DNA from: Saccharopolyspora_C sp040643635
Lineage (GTDB): Bacteria > Actinomycetota > Actinomycetes > Mycobacteriales > Pseudonocardiaceae
Direction of reading: 5' to 3'
DNA: 64,000 nucleotides
NCBI RefSeq assembly: GCF_040643635.1
Contig: NZ_JBEYUS010000023.1
Location: 16,109 to 80,108, forward strand
Position numbers and translations under genes: made by a program
Notes under the pieces: model-generated
What the model was told of the DNA's origin: nothing
The model's input: only the letters and a program-made list of their open reading frames with translations
Database searches by the model: none
Shown: piece after piece, positions 34,647 to 42,094 of the stretch
Layout: each line of letters starts with the position of its first letter
Position numbering within the stretch: position 1 is the first letter of the stretch

Positions 34647-34978
34647 GCCGTCCGTCGTTCGTGTCGATGTTCACCGCGGCGCGTCGCCGTGGCCTGAGCG
34701 GGGGACGCCGCTGCGTCACCTCGACCCGTCGCCGGGTCCGATCCGCCGGGGCGGGGCGCCTGCCGAGCGCGGCGCCGGACCATCCTGCCACGGGGTGCCG
34801 CCGGGTCCGCCGCCGAACGATCCGGCGGCGCCTCGACCGGCCGCAGTATCGTCACCCGGCCCGGAACGGAGGTCAAACCTGCGGTGACCTCTCTCACCAG
34901 CGGAACCGGTGCCGGGACCGCTTTGCCGCGCGGTTCGCGGCGGCGCATCCTGGGGACAGGCGACCCAGGGAGGCGGCC
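34647..34978. other. Divergent intergenic region with no clear signal
   Basis: 332 bp between the divergent cysG and DUF1876 genes. I see no convincing ORF, riboswitch or palindrome. It must hold two promoters, but no clear -10/-35 pairs stand out. A GGGAGG ribosome site near 34968 serves the DUF1876 gene. Confidence 0.4.
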
Positions 34979-35248
34979 ATGCACGCGAACCGGACGCTCA
35001 CATTGGACATGCAGGTCATCGAAGCCGGGATGAAGACCACCGCGGACGTCGGGATGGTCACCGGCGACGGCCGGGCGCTGCACGGGCACGGCGCCGCGCG
35101 ACGGCACCCGGACGACCCGGACGTCCCGCAGATCGGAGATGAGATCGCGCTCGCCAGGGCGCTGTTCGAACTCGGCCACAAGCTGCTCGACACCGCGGCG
35201 GACGACATCGGCGCCCGCCAGCACCGGCGGGTGCACTTGATGGCGTGA
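34979..35248 (+). CDS. DUF1876 family protein
   Basis: An 89-residue protein with the actinobacterial DUF1876 pattern. HANRTLTLDMQVIEAGMKTTADVGM is followed by TGDGRALHGHGAARRHPDDPDVPQIGDEIALARALFELGHKLLDTAADDI. The ATG has GGGAGG 7 nt upstream. The function of the family is unknown; structures suggest a small alpha/beta fold like dsRNA-binding domains. It is convergent with cbiG after 12 bp. Confidence 0.85.
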   Translation: MHANRTLTLDMQVIEAGMKTTADVGMVTGDGRALHGHGAARRHPDDPDVPQIGDEIALARALFELGHKLLDTAADDIGARQHRRVHLMA

Positions 35249-35260
35249 TCGCCGCCGGCG

Positions 35261-36580
35261 TCAGGCCCGGACGCCGGGAACGTCGGCGACGCGCACGGCG
35301 CGGCAGGCCGGTTCGGCCTGGACGGCCGCGCGTTCCGGCGTGGCGTCCCCCGAGCCGACGAACACCGCGGAGCGACCTCCGGTGGCCAGTTCGGCGACCG
35401 CGAGCGCGCCCTCCGCGGCGGACTCGACGGTGCGGGTGATCGCGCCCGGGTGCACCAAGTCGCCGACCAGCGCCATCGCCGCGGCGTCGCCGACGACCGC
35501 GGCGGCGCGGCGGATGGTGGTGTTCCCGAGCGGGGTGCGCAGGTCCTCCGGGCCGGGGCCGATGCCGACGACGGTGACCTCGCCGCGCGGCCGGAGCCGG
35601 GCGGCGGCGACGGTGACGCCGTCGCCCGCCTGCTTCGGCACGACCAGCTCGACGTCGTCGGCGGTCCGCGCGGCGAACTCGTGGGCGACGCGCAGCGCGG
35701 CGGCTTCCGCGACGGACGCGGTACCGGTCTCCGCCCGGGCCCGTTCGCTCGGGTTCGGCACGTCGACCTCGGCGAGCTCCGCCGCCGGGTAGGCGAACAG
35801 CGGCGGTTCGGCGCCGTCCTCGGCGTACCAGAAGCCGAGGTCTTCCACGGCGTCCAGGACTCCCTGCTCCGCCGCCTTCGCCTCCACCGTGGCGAACGCG
35901 CCGATCGCGCGCGGGTCGAACCCGTACTCCCGGTCCAGCCGGGACATCAGCTCGGTCACCGCGGTCCGCGACACGCCGCTCATCGAACCGACGCCCACCA
36001 GCAGCGTCCGCGGGATGAGCCGCACGACGCGGTCGCCGAGCTCCCCGGTGGGCCGCCGGTCGTCGAGCAGCACCGTCCAGGACGGTTCGCCGCAGTCCGG
36101 GGACACGGTCGCGGGCAGCGCGGGCAGCGCGAACCCGCGCGGGTTCGCCAGCAGCACCGGTTCCTCGGCCGCGATCGCCTGCGCGCACCCGGCGAGGTCA
36201 CCGTCCACAGTGGCCCCCAGGTGGTCCACGAGCTCGTCCAGCTCGGTGACCGCGGCACCGGTGGTGACCACCGGGGTGCGCTCCAGCACTTCCGCGACCT
36301 GCACCGCGATCGCCCGCGAACCGCCGGAGACGGTGACGGCGAAGTGGTCGTCGACGCACACCACCTCCGGGTCGGCGCGCTCCGCGCCCAGCAGCGGCGC
36401 GATCAGCCGCACCGCCGCGCCGACCGGCAGGAACAGCACCACCGCGTCCAGCGAGGACCAGGTGCGGCGCAGCGCCGGGCCGGGCCCGCCGTCGACCAGC
36501 ACCGCGTCCGGCCCCCACCGGGCGGCGAGTTCGGTCGCGGTGCGGCGTTCCTGCGGGGTGTGCGGGAACAGACCGATCAC
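35261..36580 (-). CDS. cbiG: CbiG (cobalt-precorrin-5A hydrolase) fused to a half methylase domain
   Basis: A 439-residue protein. The CbiG part covers GLFPHTPQERRTATELAARWG, VVLFLPVGAAVRLIAPLL, VVCVDDHFAVTVSGGSRA (N-terminal and middle) and the C-terminal LLVGVGSMSGVSRTAV with IGAFATVEAKAAEQGVLDAV. CbiG opens the lactone and releases acetaldehyde before CbiD acts. The last about 107 residues (VVGIGPGPEDLRTPLGNTTIRRA ... SAVFVGSGDATPE) match only the N-terminal part of a CbiH/CobJ-like tetrapyrrole methylase and then end. The GTG start overlaps the cbiET stop (GTGA). Confidence 0.87.
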   Translation of the reverse strand: MIGLFPHTPQERRTATELAARWGPDAVLVDGGPGPALRRTWSSLDAVVLFLPVGAAVRLIAPLLGAERADPEVVCVDDHFAVTVSGGSRAIAVQVAEVLERTPVVTTGAAVTELDELVDHLGATVDGDLAGCAQAIAAEEPVLLANPRGFALPALPATVSPDCGEPSWTVLLDDRRPTGELGDRVVRLIPRTLLVGVGSMSGVSRTAVTELMSRLDREYGFDPRAIGAFATVEAKAAEQGVLDAVEDLGFWYAEDGAEPPLFAYPAAELAEVDVPNPSERARAETGTASVAEAAALRVAHEFAARTADDVELVVPKQAGDGVTVAAARLRPRGEVTVVGIGPGPEDLRTPLGNTTIRRAAAVVGDAAAMALVGDLVHPGAITRTVESAAEGALAVAELATGGRSAVFVGSGDATPERAAVQAEPACRAVRVADVPGVRA

Positions 36581-37791
36581 GAGTCGGACTTCCGGCGCCC
36601 GGACACCAGCACCACCGGCGCCGTGGGCTCCAGCTTCGACCCGCCGTCGGCGAGCTCCACCAGCCTGCTCGCGGCCAGCTGCACGCCGCGGACCTCGTAG
36701 CCCGCGGTGCGCAGCGCCTCCCGGGTCGGGCCGACCCGCTCCAGCTCGGTCAGCTCCACCACGATCCGCGCCGCGCCCGCGTGCGCGCAGGCCGCGACCA
36801 CGTCCGGGCCACCGCCGCCGACGAACACGCCGTCCGGTTTCGGCAGCTCCCGCAACGAGTCCGGCGCGGCCCGCTCCACCACCCGCACGTCCACGCCGTG
36901 CCCGGCGGCGTTGGTGATCAGCCGCACCACCTGGGTCTCGTCCGACTCGACGGCGATCGTGGCGGCGCCGAGCCGGGCGCACTCGACCGCGACCGAACCG
37001 GAACCGGCGCCGACGTCCCAGATCAGCGCGCCGGGCCGGGCGGCCAGGTCGGCCAGCGCCACCGCGCGCACCTCGGCGGGCGTCACCTCGCCGTCGCGGT
37101 GCGAGAACTCGTCCTCGGACAGCGCCCACCCGTTCGCGGGCGGCAGCACCTCACCACCGGCGAGCCAGCCGCGGGCGCCGACCTCCTTCGGTTCCGCCGC
37201 GCACAGCACCACCGCGTCCGGGCGCCAGCTGCGCTGCGCGGCCTCCTCCGGGGTGGTGGTGCTGATCTTCTCGTCCGCGCCGCCGAGGTCCTCGCCGATG
37301 ACGAGGGTGCGCCGCCAGCCGATCAACCCGGACGCCAGCCGCGCCGGACCCGCGCCGGGCCCGCCCAGCACCAGCACGGCGGGGCGCGCCCGGCACAGGT
37401 TCAGCACCCGCGGCAGGTCGTCCTCGCTCGCCGCCGCCACCGGCACCGAGTCCCACGGCCTGCCGAGGCGGGCCATCAGCCGGGCCGCGCCCGGCGCGGC
37501 GGGGGTGACGGCGCAGCGCACCCCGCGCTCCCGCAGTTCCCGCAGCACGCCGAAGAACCCCGGGTCGCCGTCGACGAGCACGACACCGGTCTCCTCGCCG
37601 GCCAGCGAGGTCAGCGCGCCCAGCGCCTGGCTCCACTGCGCGAGGTCCAGCGAACGGGCCTGCTGCGGGGCGTGCGCGTCGAGGTGTCTGCGCGAGCCCA
37701 CCACGAGCCGCGCCGAACCCAGCACCTCGGCGGCGCCCGCGGGCAGCTCCGCCCCGTCGATCCCGATCACCGTGACCGTCACGTCTTCCAC
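36577..37791 (-). CDS. Second CbiE-CbiT (CobL-like) precorrin methyltransferase
   Basis: A 404-residue CbiET fusion, paralogous to cobL at 255-1469. The CbiE part is divergent: VTVIGIDGAELPAGA at the start, and DGDPGFFGVLRELRERG replaces the usual ASGDPxFxGIG. The CbiT part is better kept: WDVGAGSGSVAVECARLG, TIAVESDETQVVRLITNA and FVGGGGPDVV, plus a longer C-terminus (SGRRKSDS). It is translationally coupled to cbiG downstream and lies 85 bp from the second CobM upstream. Whether it repeats the CobL step or acts on another intermediate is not known. Confidence 0.85.
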   Translation of the reverse strand: MEDVTVTVIGIDGAELPAGAAEVLGSARLVVGSRRHLDAHAPQQARSLDLAQWSQALGALTSLAGEETGVVLVDGDPGFFGVLRELRERGVRCAVTPAAPGAARLMARLGRPWDSVPVAAASEDDLPRVLNLCRARPAVLVLGGPGAGPARLASGLIGWRRTLVIGEDLGGADEKISTTTPEEAAQRSWRPDAVVLCAAEPKEVGARGWLAGGEVLPPANGWALSEDEFSHRDGEVTPAEVRAVALADLAARPGALIWDVGAGSGSVAVECARLGAATIAVESDETQVVRLITNAAGHGVDVRVVERAAPDSLRELPKPDGVFVGGGGPDVVAACAHAGAARIVVELTELERVGPTREALRTAGYEVRGVQLAASRLVELADGGSKLEPTAPVVLVSGRRKSDS

Positions 37792-37876
37792 CTCGTCCTG
37801 CCACGCCGCTTCACCGGCCGGACCCGCGGATCACGAGCCCGGTTTCACCTTGCCACGTCTGGAGATGCGCCTGCGC

Positions 37877-39457
37877 TCAGCTGGACGCGTCGCCCTTGTT
37901 CTTGGCCGATTTCGCGCCAGCGCCGCGAGACCTGGTGCCCGCGGCCTTGGTCTGGGCCTTGGTCTGGGCCTTGGCGGGCGATTTCGCCTTGCTGCGGGTC
38001 TTGGCGGTGGCGCGGGAGCCGGTGGTCGCCGCGGCCGAGGTGCGCGCGGTGTCCTCGGTCCCGGCCTGAGCGCCGTTCGCCTCGCCGGTCGCCTCGGAGT
38101 CCGCCGGGGTGGCGGCCGGTGCGTCGGTGGCGCCGTGCTGCGAGCCGGGATCCGCCGCACCACCGTCGGGGCCGCGTTCCGCCACCGCGTCCTCGGCGCC
38201 GGAGTCGCGGACGACCGAGAGCGCGGGCCGCGCCGTTTCGTCCACTTCGGACCCTTCGGGGGCCGTCCCGCCAGCGGTCGTGTCCGGGTCCACCGGGTCC
38301 TGCGCGGTGCTCGACGGTTCGTCGGCCGCGTCCGGGCCTAACGCCGCCCCGGTTTCCGGTGCTTCGCCGAACAGCTCCGACTGCCCCGGGTCCTCGGTGC
38401 GCCGCTGCCGGGTCTGCGCCCGGGCGGCACCGCGGGCGGCTTCCTGCCACTCCCGCACCGCCCACCAGGCGATGTTCGGCACCGCGGTCGCGCCGTCGGA
38501 GCCCCGGCCGGAGATCGGGTCCGCGGGCGCCGCCGGTTCGGCCGCGGGCGCAGGCGCGGGAGCGGGAGCGGGCGCGGGCGCGGGCCGGGCGGCGGCGGGG
38601 CCGGTGCCGACCTGGAACGCGGCGCGGGAGCCGGGGGCGTCCTCCTGGTCGGAGCCGGTGCGGTCGGCTTCGGGGCGCCGCGCCGATCGGTAGCCGCGGC
38701 GGCGCCCGGTGGACTCGGTCCGGCGGTAGCCGGCGTCGCCGTAGCCGCGGGATCGGCCGCTCGCGCCGAGCGCCTTGCCGACGAGGAACAGCGCGGTGCC
38801 CCACAGCTTGCGCTGCTTCACCGCCTGCTCCAGTTCGCCGACGGTGGTGCTCAGCAGCACCTCGTCCGGCCAGCTCACCTTGTAGGCGACGAGCACGGGC
38901 ACGTCCTCGGCGCAGCCACCGGCGCGCAGTTCCTCCACGAGCTGCGCGGCGCGGGACGCGGGCAGCGTCACCGCCATCGTCGCCTGGTGCCGCGCCAGTT
39001 CGCGCACCTGCTCGGCGTCCGGGTTCCCGGCGCCGAGGCGGGTGACCAGCACCGATCGCGCGGTTTCCGCGGTGGTCAGCTCGCGGCCGACGGCGGCCGC
39101 GGCGGCGGAGAAGCCGTTGACGCCGGGCACGATCTCCACGTCCAGTTCCATCTTGGCGCAGGCGTCGTGCTGGTCCTGCACCGAGCCCCACAGCGCCGGG
39201 TCACCGGAGTGCAGCCGCACGACGCGCAGCGCGTCCCGCTCCGCGCGGCGGTACACCTCGACCGCCTGCTCGTGGGTGAGCTGGGAGGAGTCGAGCAGTT
39301 CCGCGTCGGCGCTCGCGTGCTCCCGCACGCATTCGGGGGCGAGCACGCTGGCGGACCACACCACGACGTCGGCTTCCGCGATGCGTCGCGCGGCGCGGAC
39401 CGTGATGAGGTCCGCGGCGCCGGGTCCAGCGCCGATGAACGAGATCCGGCCACTCAC
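37877..39457 (-). CDS. Second CobM-like methyltransferase with a long disordered C-terminal tail
   Basis: A 526-residue protein, double the normal CobM size. Residues 1 to about 235 are the methylase: SFIGAGPGAADLITVRAARRI, RLHSGDPALWGSVQDQHD, VEIVPGVNGFSAAAAAVGREL and KVSWPDEVLLSTTV. It is divergent from the CobM at 1466-2209 after the second motif. The tail is Arg-rich, then a Pro-Ala run near 289-312, a possible helix VPNIAWWAVREWQEAARGA near 322-340, a long acidic Asp/Glu/Pro stretch, and a Lys/Ala/Thr-rich end (KAKSPAKAQTKAQTKAAGTR). The GTG is preceded by GAGGAGAG. It heads the cobM2-cbiET-cbiG group. Confidence 0.85.
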   Translation of the reverse strand: MSGRISFIGAGPGAADLITVRAARRIAEADVVVWSASVLAPECVREHASADAELLDSSQLTHEQAVEVYRRAERDALRVVRLHSGDPALWGSVQDQHDACAKMELDVEIVPGVNGFSAAAAAVGRELTTAETARSVLVTRLGAGNPDAEQVRELARHQATMAVTLPASRAAQLVEELRAGGCAEDVPVLVAYKVSWPDEVLLSTTVGELEQAVKQRKLWGTALFLVGKALGASGRSRGYGDAGYRRTESTGRRRGYRSARRPEADRTGSDQEDAPGSRAAFQVGTGPAAARPAPAPAPAPAPAPAAEPAAPADPISGRGSDGATAVPNIAWWAVREWQEAARGAARAQTRQRRTEDPGQSELFGEAPETGAALGPDAADEPSSTAQDPVDPDTTAGGTAPEGSEVDETARPALSVVRDSGAEDAVAERGPDGGAADPGSQHGATDAPAATPADSEATGEANGAQAGTEDTARTSAAATTGSRATAKTRSKAKSPAKAQTKAQTKAAGTRSRGAGAKSAKNKGDASS

Positions 39458-39648
39458 TGTTCGCTCTCCTCTTCCGCGTCACCGGTACGGCTCGCCGCGC
39501 CGAACCGTCCACATCGGACCAGACCGAGGAGGAGGGGGCACCGGCTGGATGGCCAGGTGGGGCGGGGGTCGGCCGGCCCGTCGGCACCGGCAGCCCGTCG
39601 CCCACCGTGGCCGCACAGGTGACGACCGTACCTGTTGATCGCGGCGGC

Positions 39649-41043
39649 CTACACGGCCGTACCCGCACCGCGCGTCACCATCCGGGAACAGCGGGTCACG
39701 AACCGCGACACGGCCTCCGGCGCACCGGCCGGATGGGTGTGCAGGTAGGAGGCGTGCAGCCCGTCCCGCACGAATCCTTCCGCGACGGCCGCGCCGTCCC
39801 GCCAGTACCAGGCGGGCTGCGCGCCGCTGCCCGGTTCGAGCCGGGTGCGGTGGAATTCGTGGCCGGTGAACCGGGTTCCGGCCGCGGACAGCGCGGAGTC
39901 GGTGGCGGCGACGGCGTCCCGGTAGCCGAGGGTGAGCCGCGGCGACATCTCCGCGCGCGCCGGGATCACCCCGCACAGCGGATGCCCGTCGAGCTCTTCG
40001 GCGAGGTACAGCAGCCCGCCGCACTCGGCGTGGATCGGGGCGCCGGTGGCCGCGAACCGGGTGATCTCGGCGCGCAGCGCGGTGTTCGCGGACAGCGCCG
40101 CGGCGTGCTGTTCGGGGAATCCGCCGGGCAGCACGAGTCCGCGGGTGCCGTCCGGCAGCGCCTCGTCGCGCAGCGGGTCGAGCACCGCGACCTCGGCTCC
40201 GGCGGCGGCGAGCAGTTCGACGTGCTCGGTGTAGGCGAAGGTGAACGCGGGCCCACCGGCCACGGCGATCACCGGGCGGCCCGGGGTGGGTGCCACTTCG
40301 GCGGCGGCGTCCCAGGCGGGCCCGTCCAGCGCGGGTGCGCTGCGCGCGAGCGCCACCACCGCGTCCAGGTCGACCCCGGCTTCGACTGCGTCCGACATGG
40401 CTTCGACGGCGTCGGTGGCCGCGCCACCGTGCTCGGCGGCGGTGACGAGGCCGAGGTGCCGGGACGGGACGCTGAGCCCGCCGGTGCGGCCGAGCGCGCC
40501 GAGCACGGGCAGCCCGACGGAGTCCGCGGCGTCCCGCAGCACCTGTTCGTGGCGCGGCGAGCCGACCCGGTTGAGGATCACGCCCGCCAGCCGCACTCCG
40601 GGCTGGAAGCTGCGGAACCCGTGCAGCAGCGCGGCGATGCTCTGCGACTGCCCTTGGGCGTCGACGACGAGCACCACGGGGGCACGCAGCAGTCCGGCGA
40701 CGTGCGCGGTGGAGCCGAAGGCCGGTTCGTCGCCCGGCCCCGGCCCGTCGATCTTGCCGTCGAACAGGCCCATCACGCCTTCGGCGACGGCCAGGTCGGC
40801 GCCCGCGCTGCCGTGCCGGAACAGCGGCGCGATCCGCTCCTCCCCCACCAGCACCGGGTCCAGGTTCCGCCCGGGCAGCCCGGAGGCGACGCGGTGGTAG
40901 CCGGGGTCGATGTAGTCGGGGCCGACCTTGAACGGCGCGACCCGCAGCGACCGGCGGCGCAGCGCGCCGAGCAACCCGGTCGCGACCGTCGTCTTGCCCT
41001 GCCCGGAGCCGGGCGCGGCGATGACGACGCGCGGGCTCACCAT
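39649..41043 (-). CDS. cobB: Cobyrinate/hydrogenobyrinate a,c-diamide synthase
   Basis: A 464-residue ATP-dependent glutamine amidotransferase that amidates the a and c side chains of (hydrogeno)byrinic acid. The ATP site is VIAAPGSGQGKTTVATGLLGALRRR (8-30), with KVGPDYIDPGYHRVASG and AEGVMGLFDG following. The class I-like glutaminase half shows LPGGFPEQHAAAL and the nucleophile IHAECGGLLYLAEEL, with GHEFHRTRLEP and ASYLHTHPA at the end. It starts inside the cobO 3' end (7-bp overlap), so cobO-cobB form one operon. In the aerobic route its product is the substrate for CobN. Confidence 0.95.
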   Translation of the reverse strand: MVSPRVVIAAPGSGQGKTTVATGLLGALRRRSLRVAPFKVGPDYIDPGYHRVASGLPGRNLDPVLVGEERIAPLFRHGSAGADLAVAEGVMGLFDGKIDGPGPGDEPAFGSTAHVAGLLRAPVVLVVDAQGQSQSIAALLHGFRSFQPGVRLAGVILNRVGSPRHEQVLRDAADSVGLPVLGALGRTGGLSVPSRHLGLVTAAEHGGAATDAVEAMSDAVEAGVDLDAVVALARSAPALDGPAWDAAAEVAPTPGRPVIAVAGGPAFTFAYTEHVELLAAAGAEVAVLDPLRDEALPDGTRGLVLPGGFPEQHAAALSANTALRAEITRFAATGAPIHAECGGLLYLAEELDGHPLCGVIPARAEMSPRLTLGYRDAVAATDSALSAAGTRFTGHEFHRTRLEPGSGAQPAWYWRDGAAVAEGFVRDGLHASYLHTHPAGAPEAVSRFVTRCSRMVTRGAGTAV

Positions 41044-41651
41044 TCGATGCCCTTCTGGCCCTTCTGCCCGGCGTCCATCGGGTGCTTGACCTTGGTGGTC
41101 TCCAGCACCAGGTCGGCGGCGTCGACGAGTTCCTGCGGCGCGTTGCGGCCGGTGATCACGACGTGCTGGTGGCCGGGCCGGTCGCGGAGGGTCTGGACGA
41201 CCTCGGCGACGTCGATCCAGCCCCAGTGCAGCGGGTAGGTGAACTCGTCGAGGACGTACATGCCGTGCCGTTCGTCGGCGAGGCGGCGGGCGATCTCCCG
41301 CCAGCCTTCGAGCGCGGCGGCGGCGTGGTCCTCTTCACTGCCCTGCTTGCGGGCCCAGGACCAGCCTTCGCCCATCTTGTGCCATTCGACGGGGCCGCCT
41401 TCGCCGGTCTCGTCGTGCAGCTTGCCGAGGGCGCGGAACGCGCTCTCCTCGCCGACCTTCCACTTCGCCGACTTCACGAACTGGAACACGCCGATGGACC
41501 AGCCCTGGTTCCAGCCGCGCAGCGCGAGCCCGAAGGCGCTGGTGGACTTGCCCTTCATCTCCCCGGTGTGCACGAGCAGCAGCGGGCGGTTGCGGCGCTG
41601 CCGCGTGGTGAGACCGTCCTGCGGAACGACGTTCGGCTTTCCCTGAGGCAT
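41037..41651 (-). CDS. cobO: Cob(I)yrinic acid a,c-diamide adenosyltransferase
   Basis: A 204-residue CobO/BtuR-type enzyme that transfers the adenosyl group of ATP to Co(I). The P-loop is VHTGEMKGKSTSAFGLALRG near 27-46, with IGVFQFVKSAKWKVGEE, MGEGWSW, MYVLDEFTYPLHWGW and VVITGRNAPQELVDAADLV. Length and motifs are classical. The ATG at 41651 gives MPQGKPNVVPQDGL. It overlaps cobB by 7 bp. The 440-bp gap upstream holds palindromic repeat B and the terminator of chlID, so cobO-cobB must have their own promoter near 41660-41740. Confidence 0.95.
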   Translation of the reverse strand: MPQGKPNVVPQDGLTTRQRRNRPLLLVHTGEMKGKSTSAFGLALRGWNQGWSIGVFQFVKSAKWKVGEESAFRALGKLHDETGEGGPVEWHKMGEGWSWARKQGSEEDHAAAALEGWREIARRLADERHGMYVLDEFTYPLHWGWIDVAEVVQTLRDRPGHQHVVITGRNAPQELVDAADLVLETTKVKHPMDAGQKGQKGIEW

Positions 41652-41750
41652 GACCCCAGACCCTAAGCCACCTCCGCGAACCCCCCACCCCGCTGTCGCA
41701 GACCTCACCACCCACCAACCGGAACAGCCCGAGTTGCTCAGTTGATCCTC

Positions 41751-41905
41751 TCAGCGGCGAAGCCGCTGACCCGCCGACCACCAGACCACCCGGCACCGCA
41801 GCGGGTTCTCAGCGTTCTCCTCGCGAGGACAGCGATTTCTCATGTGGCGGAGCCACCTGTGAAATCGATCCCGCAGCGAGGAGAACGCTGAGGTTCCGCC
41901 ACCCG
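41751..41905 (+). repeat. Dispersed palindromic element, copy B
   Basis: Begins with the hairpin TCAGCGGCGAAGCCGCTGA (41751-41769). The 17-nt arms CTCAGCGTTCTCCTCGC (41808-41824) and GCGAGGAGAACGCTGAG (41876-41892) are perfectly complementary and enclose GATTTC...GTGGCGGAGCCAC...GAAATC. It ends in GAGGTTCCGCCACCCGA. It lies between chlID and cobO, which run in the same direction, so it could separate the two transcripts. Same orientation as copy C, opposite to A. Confidence 0.88.
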
Positions 41906-41943
41906 ACCCGCAAGCAAAACGACCACACCCGCCAAGCAATAGA

Positions 41944-42025
41944 AAGCGCCCCCGCGCTCGACCGACCTGGGGGTCATCGGGAGCGCGAGGGCGCTTCGTG
42001 GTCCACCCCTGGGGGTCAGGTGGAC
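41944..42025 (-). terminator. Double terminator after chlID
   Basis: Reading on the minus strand, GTCCACC/GGTGGAC (42001-42025) is followed by AAGCGCCCTCGCGCTC pairing with GAGCGCGGGGGCGCTT (41944-41996, one mismatch), then TCTATT. The larger stem with a short T-rich tract is a good intrinsic terminator 70-150 bp after the chlID stop. Confidence 0.75.
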
Positions 42026-42094
42026 GAAGAACACCTTACCAACTACGCCGGGATATTCCTACTCCGATTGACGTGTGTCGTAATCGAATCGGAA

